From Todiramphus chloris collaris (taxonomy: Eukaryota > Chordata > Aves > Coraciiformes > Alcedinidae): a stretch of DNA of 64,000 nucleotides. Made by a program: the position numbers and the translations under genes. Below the pieces are notes generated by a model, which saw only the letters and a program-made list of their open reading frames with translations, was not told where the DNA came from and did no database searches. Shown here piece by piece: positions 39,801 through 50,400 of the stretch; the first letter of the stretch is position 1, and each line of letters starts with the position of its first letter. The DNA is taken from assembly GCA_025345505.1 (NCBI GenBank), contig JANVCC010000040.1, positions 6,304,073-6,368,072 on the forward strand. Reading direction: 5' to 3'.

Positions 39801-41858
39801 TTCCTCCCCAGCATGAAAGGACGTTGTGAAAACCTACATGGCAGAAGCTTGCATGGCAACTCTCTAATATCACTCACTCCAGACCTGGCTTTTGCAGCCC
39901 TCTAGGAGGATCTTTCTTTTTCACAGTACAAATAACATATTTGGTACATTTTTAAGGGAGGATGTTTTGCACCACACCACAAGCTCTGCTCATGAACATG
40001 TAGGTCCTGCCAAACCACATACATCAGCTGTTTCTTACTTAACCACTCAGAAGTTCCCAAGAAAAAGTAGGACCTAGGCAGACATTGTAGAGCATTCAGC
40101 AGAACTGGTGCTCCAACCACCCTGAAAGCTATGTGATGTACAAATAGCATGAAGAGGGAGTTAACTCCAAGGCACAATGGAGTCAGTGTGTCCCAGGTAC
40201 CACACATGAATCCAGATATCTCACTGGCAGTTTCTTCGTTAGACTCTGTTTCTGCTACAACTTTACCTGGCTGTTGCCAGCTCTATTTGAATGTCACTGT
40301 GTGTGCATGCATTGAGTTATCCAACAAAAAAAATCAGTGTAAAGTTTGTTCTTTTAGCTGGCAATGGTAAGAGAGAAAGAATGGAAGAAGTTTTGAAACA
40401 ATGAATAAAATTTGTATATTTAGTCTTTCAGCCAGCTTTCTGAACTCTCTCTGCTCTGTGCAGGAAGGTGAACCATATCCTTCCGTAACTGACTTGTTTT
40501 TCTTCTCCCCTTTCTCCATGCTAGTTGTCCTTGTGATGGTTTTTGCTATCTGCTGGGCTCCATTCCATATAGATCGACTTTTCTTCAGTTTTGTTGTGGA
40601 ATGGACTGAACCTCTGGCTAATATATTCAACTTAATTCATGTGGTGTCAGGTAAAGCTTTCTTCTTCCATTTTCACAGGGTTTGTGAGTGATTTACTTGG
40701 AATATGAAGTTATTTAGTCTGTAGGTGACATGAGAGACACGTGGAAAATCTTCTTGGGGTTTGGTGGATAGTGATGAGAATTGTACCTGAAATAAAAACT
40801 GCATGGAAGTTTCTGCAGCTTTCAAGATCTGGGTATGTTGTCCAACACAGTTGTCTGAATATTCACAAAGAAGGAAAAGAGGAAAAAAAAGGATATCATG
40901 CATCACTACCAGCTGCTTTTCCTTCTTGTGAATGTTCAGAAGTGAAATCTGCCGTAATTCAGCTGCTTTTAGTGAATACAAAGCAGCAGGTACCAGAGTG
41001 TCTCTGAGGCAAATTAGAAACCTTACCAAATAACAAGACAAAAAACTTATATACTGCTTAGAACTGGGTGATATAACCAAATGGTTGGCCCTGCCAACCA
41101 TAAAATGAAGGCTTTTTCAAAGAGGAATCTTATTTTTCGTCTGCCATGGGAAAACACTGAATGTGGCCATTAGGCAGATCAGACAAATACAATCTTGTGT
41201 AATTGTCCTGGTGTGTTGTAAGAAATTAGCTCCCCTTGGCTGGAAGTTATCCTTTGACAGCTTGATGGGGGCACCAGCTGTGCAAATCCTGCTGTGGGGA
41301 TAAGAGCTGTGCTGAAGGCAGGTCAGCACAGCTCAAGAGAGAGCTGGTTCCTGAGCAGCTGGAGATAGAGAGCTCCAGTTAATACTTTCTCCCACTTTCC
41401 TTTCCCTGGGTGCTGCTATGCCAGAGCTAGCCTTGGCAAGACAACCTCCTGCCTCTTCCTGGATGTGCTGTCATTGCCTCCACCCTTACACTCAAGTTTG
41501 GTGGAGTAGTACAGGCAATTAAGAGAATTTCCTCTTCTAAGATTGCTCCACACAAAAATTATCTCCCTTTCTCCATTCCCCCACCCTTCTTCTCCTAGGA
41601 GTTTTCTTCTATCTGAGCTCTGCCGTGAACCCCATCATTTACAATCTATTGTCCCAGCGCTTCAGGATGGCTTTCCTCAGTGTGATCTCTCCTTGCTGCA
41701 AGCACTGGGCCCCTAACCATCCCACCAGCAGGATTCCTGCCCAGCAGAGCATATTTGTGATTGAGGACCACAACCTCGTGGACTCTGCTGAAGACACAAG
41801 TCTCGCTGGCACCCACAGGACATCTTTCAGCAGTTCGCAGCTCTCCACTGGTCTGTGA
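33092..41858 (+). CDS. NMUR2: Neuromedin U receptor 2, spliced from four coding exons
   Basis: The four exons (33092-33811, 39523-39607, 40525-40650, 41599-41858) total 1191 nt and encode 396 residues plus a stop. Every junction has GT/AG ends and keeps frame. Seen in the protein: N-glycosylation sites at N6, N25 and N192; seven hydrophobic segments at roughly 43-68, 79-102, 114-139, 162-183, 209-237, 264-288 and 303-327; N61 and D89 of helices 1 and 2; the C117-C202 disulfide pair; ERY at 141-143; CWAP at 278-281; NPIIY at 321-325; and a Cys pair at 343-344 that could be palmitoylated. The match to mammalian NMUR2 as I remember it is very close through the [11 protein letters not shown] segment and helices 2, 3 and 6, which separates it from NMUR1 and the ghrelin and motilin receptors. 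Known role: plasma-membrane receptor for neuromedin U and S, coupling to Gq and Gi, mainly in brain. Human NMUR2 is about 415 residues; the C-tail here is shorter and divergent. Confidence 0.95.
34019..34024 (+). terminator. Possible intronic poly(A) signal in NMUR2 intron 1
   Basis: An AATAAA hexamer lies 67 nt after the in-frame stop (33950-33952) that ends the exon 1 read-through frame. It could allow a short transcript ending in intron 1. AATAAA is common in AT-rich DNA, so chance is likely. Confidence 0.2.
34587..34598. repeat. (AT)6 microsatellite in NMUR2 intron 1
   Basis: Perfect alternating A/T dinucleotides between tacatg and tgaaaat. Confidence 0.85.
36475..36940 (-). repeat. CR1 LINE fragment in NMUR2 intron 1, antisense to the gene
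   Basis: It starts with gatagaattgtcagggctgg and continues through ggaagggaccttaaagctca, gcaggttgctcagagcccca and a final ggacacgttccagcaccc. Read on the minus strand, the 36715-36945 frame contains [16 protein letters not shown] and [13 protein letters not shown], the end of CR1 ORF2. The wording is nearly the same as in the copy at 4581-5124, so both belong to the same subfamily. It is 5'-truncated. Confidence 0.94.
37775..38115 (-). repeat. CR1 LINE fragment in NMUR2 intron 1, second copy
   Basis: It starts attatagaatcatagaatgg, followed by ctagggttggaaggggcctc, then tcatctagtccagcgcccct and agaccaggctgctcagagcc, and stops abruptly at tctcctcagagcctt. The wording (ggcctctgaaggtcatctag) differs from the copies at 4581 and 36475, indicating another CR1 subfamily. 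It is about 340 bp and truncated before the ORF2 signature seen in the other copies. Confidence 0.93.
38852..38876. repeat. Poly(T) run, 25 bases
   Basis: Uninterrupted T25 in NMUR2 intron 1, about 650 bases before exon 2, followed 12 bases later by the A-rich ggaaaatttttggagggaaaaaaaaaaacc stretch. No retroposed gene is recognisable beside it. Confidence 0.95.
39523..39607 (+). CDS. NMUR2: NMUR2 coding exon 2 (residues 241-268 plus one base)
   Basis: This is an 85-nt exon, too short for a plain open-frame search. It follows a pyrimidine-rich tract ending in ttttgccag and precedes the donor gtaagtgagt. It encodes [11 protein letters not shown] then a basic stretch ending SRKSVTKML. That matches the third intracellular loop and the start of helix 6 in mammalian NMUR2, where the loop begins LKKDKSLE and ends RKSVNKML. 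It ends in phase 1; the leftover T joins TT of exon 3 to make F269. Confidence 0.93.
39608..40524 (+). other. NMUR2: NMUR2 intron 2 (917 nt)
   Basis: GT/AG intron interrupting the codon for F269 after its first base (phase 1). No repeat or other feature is recognised inside it. Confidence 0.92.
40525..40650 (+). CDS. NMUR2: NMUR2 coding exon 3 (residues 269-310 plus one base)
   Basis: This 126-nt exon lies between the acceptor ending ccatgctag and the donor gtaaag. It encodes helix 6 with the CWAPFH motif (278-283), the third extracellular loop with EW at 294-295, and the start of helix 7 ending HVVS. The last G joins GA of exon 4 to give G311. Start and end phases agree exactly with the neighbouring exons. 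Confidence 0.95.
40651..41598 (+). other. NMUR2: NMUR2 intron 3 (948 nt)
   Basis: GT/AG intron interrupting the codon for G311 after its first base (phase 1), inside helix 7. It ends with a long pyrimidine-rich tract (about 41563-41598). The minus-strand open frame of 142 codons in and around its first half resembles no known family. Confidence 0.92.
41599..41858 (+). CDS. NMUR2: NMUR2 coding exon 4 (residues 311-396 and stop)
   Basis: The acceptor is tctcctag. The exon encodes the second half of helix 7 with NPIIY (321-325), the helix-8 stretch SQRFRMAF, a Cys pair at 343-344 and a Ser/Thr-rich tail ending in TGL, with a TGA stop at 41856-41858. Helix 7 and helix 8 match NMUR2 closely. The last 45 or so residues are much less conserved, as is usual for this receptor, and include the [10 protein letters not shown] segment corresponding to the human PAQRNIFLTE segment. 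Confidence 0.94.
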
Positions 41859-41908
41859 TTTCTGTTGTGATCCAGGTGAGAGAGAATTTAAAGAAAATGA
41901 CTTTAAGA

Positions 41909-41914
41909 AATAAA
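41909..41914 (+). terminator. Possible NMUR2 poly(A) signal AATAAA
   Basis: A canonical AATAAA lies 51 nt after the NMUR2 stop codon, the first such hexamer downstream. A 3' UTR this short would be unusual, and real cleavage could be further on. No strong GT-rich element is obvious just after it. Confidence 0.35.
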
Positions 41915-44393
41915 AAGGGAAGAAGCACTCCTAAAAGACTGATTTCTTCAGCAGGAAGAGCTCATAGACCTGTCTTGTTGAATGAATGAATGAATGAGGA
42001 GACTGTAATTAGCAGGTGGTTGATAAGCTTTGCATTACCCTCAAGCTAATAGGAGGTCTGGGAACTTCAGCTTACTGGCTGGTAGCTATGCCACAAAGAG
42101 ATTCTTTACAAAAATGAGATGTATTCACAATGTTGCCAGCACAGGAGGGAGACACAGCTTATTCAAGTCTTACCAAATGGCTATTTGTGCACCAGCCTAA
42201 ACATCAGTTTACTTAATTTGAAATGGGGCAACTTGCTGAACAAACCTTGTCTACCCACTTCAAGGTTTAGGCAAGCAAGTCTTACTTCTCTGCCTTATGA
42301 TTTGCTGCAAACCTCTTTTGGCAACATGATCAAGAAGGCGTGAACAACAGCAGCTCTGAGCTCAGACACCAGCAATAGCTATTTTGGGCCCAGAAGGTCC
42401 CAGGTAGCCAATAATTACGAAAAGCAAACTTTTGTTTCTGAGCTAGGTGAAGATTTGGGTGAAGGGTGGTGATTAATGCTGTGAATCACTTTGTCAAAAA
42501 AAATTACCCTTCACTGGGTTATTTTTAACAAGTCTCAGTGTTATTACCGTAACTCCTCATGCTATGTCTGACAATATGTACACAGTGCTGAAATGGTACT
42601 TGCATGCCACAAATTCATCTGCATTACCTGGGAAATAGCCATTGCTGGGAGCTGAGGATGTTCCTGGTGCAACAGCTTTGCCCAGAATGCAGCTAGTCAG
42701 GGATATCTGTCCAGGGAATGAAAGATTTCTGCAGTCTTTACAGACTTATCCTGTGCATTGGACAACTTCATTGTTGCCCATCTGCCTGAACTGAGACTGA
42801 CCATGTACAAATGGACTGTGGTAGGTCCCTGCTATGCCCCACGTTCTGCAGTTTGGAACAGCTTCTTATCATTGCTTGAACTTCAATTACTTATCTGTTG
42901 TCTCTGCCAGCAAAGCCCTGTGGTCATACTTCAGCAGACTTCATACCTGCCCATACCAGGTGGATTGCAGAAGTCAGAGATCTACATGGGGTTAGCAACC
43001 ACCAGCAAACAGGCTAGAAACCATTCACAATTGAACGGGGACAAACTCACAGTATCAGGGAAGCTGATATAAAGGCAAATAGTCTTGCAGTGATTTTGCA
43101 TCTACCGAATTTACTTCTTATCACAAAGCACAATACAAGGTCTGGGAAACTCTCATGCATCCCCTAACATTCTGTTATTCTGTGATCCCAGTCATGCAAA
43201 CAGATCCTGAACTTAACATCCAAGTTGTTCCTGAGCTGCACTAACTGCAAGGTCAGGACTCTACAGAGCTTTGTAAAGGGAGGACAGGATGAATCCATTA
43301 CATGCCAGAGAATTTTATAAACCCCTGCGTCCGAAGTTTCAAAGCCTGCTTGTGTTTCAGAGAAATGCCTCCCTTGTGCATCATGATGCAGGGCTAGGGT
43401 TGGCCATCATGCTAGGTTCAGGCTTGGCACACACTGCCACAGAAAATCGTCTGATGCGTGTCGCCAAGAGGCTGGGACTTACTTACACAGTCAGAGTACA
43501 CAGAGTTATCATAACAAATAAGAACATTAGTTCCTGAAAGATGATACACTGCATGCACAAAGGTTTATTCCAGTCTGTTCACTGGGGATCCAGATGACAA
43601 TTCCCACCATAGGAGGAATGGGTTATACACCTGCTACAATGGGCTCTTACCTTGTTTGCCCCAAAGTCTTACTTTTTGCTTCTTGCTGTGGAACTCTTAG
43701 ATGAGGCAACACCTGGGGGGCTCATGGCAGCTGGTGAATCGCCTTTTCCTGCAGCACGAGGGGAATTTTAGCTCATCTTTTCTGTCAGACCCATTTTACC
43801 AGATGTAATCTTGAGAAACAAGTCATGGAGACAGTAACAGATACACACAAGGCCTGGAAGAGAAAGGCAGTTCCAGCTCCCTGAAGGTACAGCTGAAATA
43901 CTTTGCCACCCCCAAGTGGACACTTTAGCTTTATCGGTGACATTTATATTTCTAATCAGTTTTGTATTATCATTTTTCCCTCCACCAGACATTAAAGTGT
44001 GTTTTCCCTCTGGGTTTACCGTGCCAGTCGTGCCTTGCTGCCTGTGAGCTGCCCCAGTTCCTGCTCTCTCACCCCATGCAGGGCACTGAGATCTGTGCTC
44101 CCAGTAATGGGCTGGGGACCACCTGGGTAAAGGCTGTGTGTGATTTTCTTCTTCAACCTTCCTGTGCCCCACTTGTGCAGCTCCCTAACTGAGCTCAGGG
44201 GGTTATCCTCCTTATCTCAGCTGTGTACCACTGAAAGCCTGTCATCTTCTCTGCTGTCCTAGACACCCAGCCAAAACAGTGAGGAGACAGTATAGTTTGA
44301 CATAGACATTCACCATATGATGGAGACATTCCTCTACAAGTTTTTGTATCTCTTTGAATCTATCTTATGCATTTAGGACCAGATAGCATCTTG
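41915..44393. other. NMUR2 3' flank, no further gene seen
   Basis: It may include more of the NMUR2 3' UTR if the first AATAAA is not used. A possible trace of a CR1 3' terminus (cattctgttattctgtgatc) lies near 43169-43188, too short to call. Confidence 0.65.
41980..41997. repeat. (TGAA)4 microsatellite just 3' of NMUR2
   Basis: Four perfect copies of a tetranucleotide plus a partial fifth, about 120 bases after the NMUR2 stop. If the 3' UTR extends past the first AATAAA, it would lie within the transcript. Confidence 0.9.
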
Positions 44394-44437
44394 TGCTGAT
44401 GCACAAGAGAGCCATTGCTGATGCACAAGAGAGCCAT
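44394..44437. repeat. Tandem duplication of a 22-bp unit
   Basis: Two identical 22-bp copies, each beginning tgctgatgcacaagagag, followed by a partial third copy (tgctga). It lies about 2.5 kb downstream of NMUR2 and resembles no known element. Confidence 0.92.
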
Positions 44438-47400
44438 TGCTGAGCAATGCTGCTCTCTTCTCCTCCCTTCATGGGAGAACAGCAACTTTGGCTGCAAAGC
44501 CCAGGGTTGTTAAATGCATGCCTTGATTTGCAGATGAGCACACAGATGACCTGCAGTCAAGGTTAGGATGTGAAGCTGCAGCGTGAAGATTTTGTGTGAT
44601 CTTAAACAAAATGGCCACATTTTTGTTCCTAGGGAATACAAAGGGTTTTGTGAAGAAAGGGAAGTGGAGTGTGGGGGAGGGAAAGCATGCATGGATGAGG
44701 AAATTTTAGAAGAGAAATAGTGAGATGCAAATGACCCGGAACTCACCTCCAGTTCTGAACTAACTCTTTTTTATCCTAACTAACTCATTTTTATCACATG
44801 TTTTTATCACAGATTTGGCATCTATCAAAAGAAGTGACACTCAAAAATTTCTGAGCTTTTTTGGCCAAACGTCCAAAGCAAAGCTGGAAACATTTAGTCT
44901 TGTACCAAGTCAGACCCTCTGTGAAAGCATTATTTGAGACACATGTCAAAATTCCCCTAAACTCTGCTAAAAGTACAATAAATGCAGTGAAAAAAGTGTG
45001 GACTCGCTTGAGGTTGAGTGCTCTGAGTTAAGTTTCCTGTGACAGCACAGGTAGCTCAGCACCCCCTCATTCCTGAGGGAGCATCTCTAGAAAGCTGTTG
45101 ATGTGCTTGGTCCCTAAAAAGTAGTCAGTGTCCACCAGAGGCTTTTCTTCCTAAGAGGTCAGGGCTTGAGTTATTTATCACTCTGCTCTGATATTCACCT
45201 GGTTGAATTTTGGAAGCTGGAAGCAAATGTGAAAATACTGGGAAGATAAATAGAGATGTCATGAAAGCTGATGCTATTCCTTTTTTTATACATTTAGCAG
45301 CTTTCATAGCCAAGCACTGAAAAATCTTGGCAACTGCTCTTTTAAGAAAATGGAGAACAACTCACTTTCCCTCAAAGTGGTCTAGTGTGGTAAAAATATA
45401 TTTACTTGAAATCAAACGTGACTTCCTAGACAGAACTATCTATTGATTTATTTCTCTGCTGCTGTTTCCCTCTGGGAAACAGGCATGTGTGTGAGCAGAA
45501 AGTGTGAAGAGCAGGGGCAATGCTCCAGCACTCTGAACAAAACATGGATCCTTTCTATAATAAATTGATGAGGAATAAGGGGAAAGGACAAGAAATCAGA
45601 CAAACAGGAACTCTTGCAAGGATTAGAAGTTGGGTTTAGAATTGTGCATGATTCAAGGACCACTTTCCCTGACTTGAAGAAAGGAATTTGCCATGTGTAA
45701 AACAAGCATAGACTGTAATGCAAGAACTTCACCTGCAGAGTCAAGGATTGCTGATTTTCTTCTATTTCTTTCCATTTCACATTCTGTCTGAACAACAGCC
45801 TCCTTTGTTCATACCCCAAACACAGAAGCAGAGACCTAAGCTCATTTGCCACCAGAAGTGGAAGGTTTTCTGTTATTGTTTAGATTTGTGAAACCTTGAA
45901 AAGTTGCAGATGCTGTTTTTAAGGCAAATTACTTTAAATCCACTTAATTTTTAAAGAAGGATTATTTTTAGGTGTATGGGAACAGTATGGAATAATTTAT
46001 TTCCCACTAGGATAGATAATTCATTAATAAAATACTGAAATCTTAATTGTAAAAACCCAAGTAATGTTTTTTTCATGCATCCTCAGCTTATACTGTTATG
46101 AAATGCAGCAAAGTTCCTTCCCAGAGGAAAGTATTTTGTTTGCTTTTTTGACTACGGGTGGGTTTTCCACAAGACCCTTAGACTCAAATGCCTACAACAT
46201 GAAGAGCTCCATCAGAGGAAATCTGGTTTCCTTTTATAGTCAAAGGCAGACAAAAAAAAGCTGTGCTAAAATCAGTTTATCTGACCTATTTCAGTCTTCT
46301 ACCTTAGGTGTTTTACAGGTAGTTTTTATGCATACCTTCTACAACTGAAAACCAAAGCAAGGTCACCTTGAAATGTTGTATGCTCTTTGTTGCAGAACAG
46401 GTATGATTGTCGGTCCCTTCTAATTTGTTTCATTTCCTTAGAACCAAAGAGACCCCTTTAGAAATGACTCACTAGGAAAATCATGCTCCAGATGAGCAAA
46501 ACAAATGCCTAACAACTAACTCACTGCAAAACACTTGGAAAACAGCATTCTCAGGGGCTCACCTACCATTTCGTTCATTGATCCGGGTCTAGTACCTCTG
46601 GGACACCTGAACCATGCTTTCATAAACTGGGGAAATTGAAACAAAGCTCTACCACTTGTAGGATTTGCAGCACTTACTTCTACAGGAGCTGGTGGGGGCA
46701 GAAAAGATATCTGTCCTGCTATGGAAAGTGTTAAATAGCTGCCTAAACTCAATGGAGAGGCTCCAAAAGGAAGTCTTTTCATGCTGCTGTTCATTGCAGT
46801 TGAGGTGGGATGGGCAGCACTGAGCAACTGCAGCAAAAAATTACAAGAATCACAGTTTTGGGAAAGGGAAGTCCCCAGCCTTTCCATGAGGAAGGAAATA
46901 AAACACTAACACAGCAATGTGGAGATATAGTTACTGTTTATTTAACTACAGACAGACTGGAGTTTCAGTTATTTCAGCTGGTGCTAGGAAAATAAGTTGG
47001 TTTTTTTTTTAAATGTGAATGAACTTGGCTAATATCACAAACCTCAGCCTTTCCCAAGCCCTGCTCCACTGTTTCCTCCCAGCTCAAGTTACTTGCTTCT
47101 GCAGAAAAACAGACCACAGATAGAGAAGCACATATAAATTCACATTACAGTAGCAATGACAGGACCCTCCACTGGGACTTAAGTGGGGAAACAAGGAACC
47201 ATTCCTCATCTGCATCAAAATCTCCAGGCTCTTAGCCTAAAGTAATGCAAATCAGTTTGTGTTGCTGCATATGACAAGGATGAAGAGGCATTTGACATCA
47301 GTCCAGTTGCATTTAGTTTGCTTCTATATCTCAACCAAGGGTTAGACAAGGGTTGTTTGCCGCATTGCACAGAGCTCTCCCTCCCTGCATATAACAAGAA

Positions 47401-50400
47401 ATAGTCCCTAAGTTGGGGCTCACCTGGCAATTCCCAGTAAGCCTACTACAGTACTCCAAGAGGCAGCAATGACTGCCCTACGTGATTCAGCCTTAGCACA
47501 CTCCAATTTTACAGTGTCTCTTGCATTGACAGCAAGAAGCACTCATATATAAGTGTTAGCCTCAATCCGGTTGCTTCAGGTCTCATTTCTTCCCCTATTT
47601 CCCCTCCCACGAGGAACAAGTATATTGAAGAATCATCTCTCACCTGTCCACCCCTGTCTTTTCACAGCTAAGAAATTCCCCTGAGGACTGAGTCTTTTCC
47701 CTGCAACTTTATTTGCCAGCTGTAGGGTTTTCACACCGTATTTGTATTCCAGTCCCGATTTCAATTACCTGGATAACCTTTTCAATTTTCACAGAGAGTG
47801 AGAATCAGAAAACAGCGGGTCCTTTATTACAGCTCACACTGGCAGAGAACGTTTCATCCCCCTTTCCTCCCCTATGTTTGCAGGAAAGCTCTGTCAAATT
47901 CAAACAAACTCATTGATCATAACTTGTTGCTTTACTTATGCTTTGCTGACTGTTAAGTATTCTGGTCCTTTCTGCAGATCTCTTGTCCACCCTCCTTTTA
48001 TCTTGAATGTGCTATTTTTTATATCATTTCTAAAAGCCATGGAGAAACAGTCTAACGTCTTCCCCCTGGTGCTTGACTCCAGGGAGAAATCTCACCAGGG
48101 TCAAATACTGGAGAAAGCAAAAGCCTTGTGCTTCAAGAGGGGGTATTTGCTGATCTTTGGTAAGCAGAAAATTAAGGTAGCCAGTCCCAGAGAACTTCCC
48201 AGTGGAGGCTCAGAGCATTGGAGGTGTTCCTTCAGACTGGAAGTTAATACAGGCACAGGACATCAGCCTGCTGGTCCCAAAGCCACTGCTCTGCCCCTAC
48301 ACTGTACTGGCCACAGCTGTCTCCTGCAAAATAAATAATTTTCCACTCCTTTTTTGCCTTTCTCAGTTCTCTAAGTCATAACTCTCCTGTCTCCTAATTC
48401 TTTTGAGGTCTTGTTATAGAAATCATTTCAATGCTTGTGCTCTCTTTGCCCCATCACTCAGCCATGCTAATATTAGTTTGTTAGATTGGGGTGTGAGGTA
48501 GGGAGGATTTGGTGCAATAGTTCTGTTTCTTTTCAACTCCTTCCACTCTTTCTTACTCTTCTTTTTTCATTTCCAGCTCATTATCTTTGCCTCTGTTCAA
48601 CTTCAAATTAACTTAATTACAGACAGATTTCATAGCTCTCTAAACCAGAAGGGACACTTGTAAATCACCCCTCCAGTTGATACTAAATGCAGGCCTTGGC
48701 CTGTGCTCAGCAGGCTCTGGGACAGACAGCTCAGCTTTGTCTGTCCTGCTCCCGCCAGAGACCTCTCCCAATTGCTCATAGCTTCTGCTGTTCCTTTGAG
48801 CTGATTTTCATCTATCCATTTTGCAGCCTACCCAAGTTCATTAAAATCATTGAGCTCCACTGTAGATATCTGTGTAAACTGCCAGGTGAATCCTTCTCTT
48901 ATGCAGATGCCAAGGGCACTGTGGTCTTCCCACCATATTCAGATAGGTGGAAAGTGTCTAGGTTCAAAGTCTATGCCTGTTGGAATCTGCTCTGGGTGCA
49001 AATCTGAGCTAGACCTGAATCATACTGAGTCTGAACCCAGACCAGGATGACCTCCTACAGCTGGCACATTTGGTAGAACAAAGATCTCATACCTCATCCT
49101 GTCATTAGCTGGTTATAACAGGCATCCTTGGGAAATGAGGAGCAGGATCTGTCTCTAGGGTTGATGGGTTTTCCACTTTCTAGTAGGTAAGGTCGCACTG
49201 CTGTGGCTTACCATTCACCCAAGTTCTCCACTGGCAGAGGTAATATCTTCTTCCTTCAGCTGGAGGTCAAGTAACTATCACCCAGCCAGGACACCTCTTC
49301 CTCTCTCAACCAAGTTTTGCCATGGTGCCAGTAATTCCTCACTGGTAGAAGCAGGGTGCTGCTCTGAGAAGAAAGAGAAGAGACCACACAATGAGAAAAG
49401 AGTTGTGAGATAGCAGCAAGCAACAGACTTGTCTTGAGGGCATATGAAACACTATAATGCCATCAAAAGACATAGGGGAGGAGGAATGAAATTCCCACCA
49501 GCAACAAATAAGGCAGGGAGGGGTCTGTGGCAGTTATGAGAGGAATTAGAGAGCTGTATTTCTACCATTGGAAGATGACATCTGTGGTCTCTGGGAAGGA
49601 AAGAAAGCCCCTGTAATTGTTCCTCATTTAGATGAGCATTTCTGTCCATCTCTTTACTACCCTGGAAAGTGGAACCACAGGTTAAATTGAGATGTGTGTG
49701 CCCTGATCCTACAAAGGCAGAGTTGCAAATCCTGCACATATACTTGAGTCAACTAATTTGAACACTGGTGGCAGTGCAGCTAGAGGACAAGTCTCCCTGA
49801 AGGTCTGGTGACTGACCCATGCAGTTAATGTGAATGGCACAAACTACTGTGAGACTACATGACGTGACTACCTGTAGTCAGGTTCCTTGCTCTTAGTCCA
49901 GAACTTTCTGAGGATTAAAATCTCATTCAGAATGAAACTCTTTCTGACCAAACCTTCAGGCTCTTCCCTTTCTCTGCTGCTCCTTGCTTGCTCATCACTT
50001 TGCTGTGTCCCTGTCTGCTCTGTAGGGAGAGAGGTCATAGACAGGGTAATTCCTCCCAACTTCCCTATGACATTTTGAGAATTATCCATCTCACTGTAAA
50101 CACGTTGCACTATTCAGCTCAGCAGGAGACGGTTCCTAAGGTCTGTTTTTAGTATAGCAAGGGCCTAAGAAGCCAACAAGCAAATACCTGCCCTGAAATC
50201 TGAACGTGTGCCCCCTGAAGAGAATTTGTACACATCTCCCGAGCTTTACAGGCAAACAACACTAGTCAGTGTCCACTGGAGGTCAGTCTTGTGCCATGAA
50301 ACCCCGTGTGGGGAGCAGGCAGTAGGTGCTCTGGGATTCCCAGCAGCCTTACACCCTGAGCCTGCATGTATGGTGCACAAGCCACCCCAAGAGAGAACCT

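Noticed and set aside
40673..41101. 142-codon minus-strand open frame in NMUR2 intron 3
   Set aside because: It lies wholly in an intron on the opposite strand and shows no domain; most likely chance.
43169..43188. Possible CR1 3' terminus (cattctgttattctgtgatc)
   Set aside because: Only about 20 bases are comparable and the upstream sequence does not match CR1.
46516..46887. 123-codon minus-strand open frame, rich in Pro and Ser
   Set aside because: No known motif; no evidence beyond the open frame itself.
47874..48338. 154-codon plus-strand open frame
   Set aside because: No family resemblance, no splice or promoter context, and composition typical of non-coding DNA.
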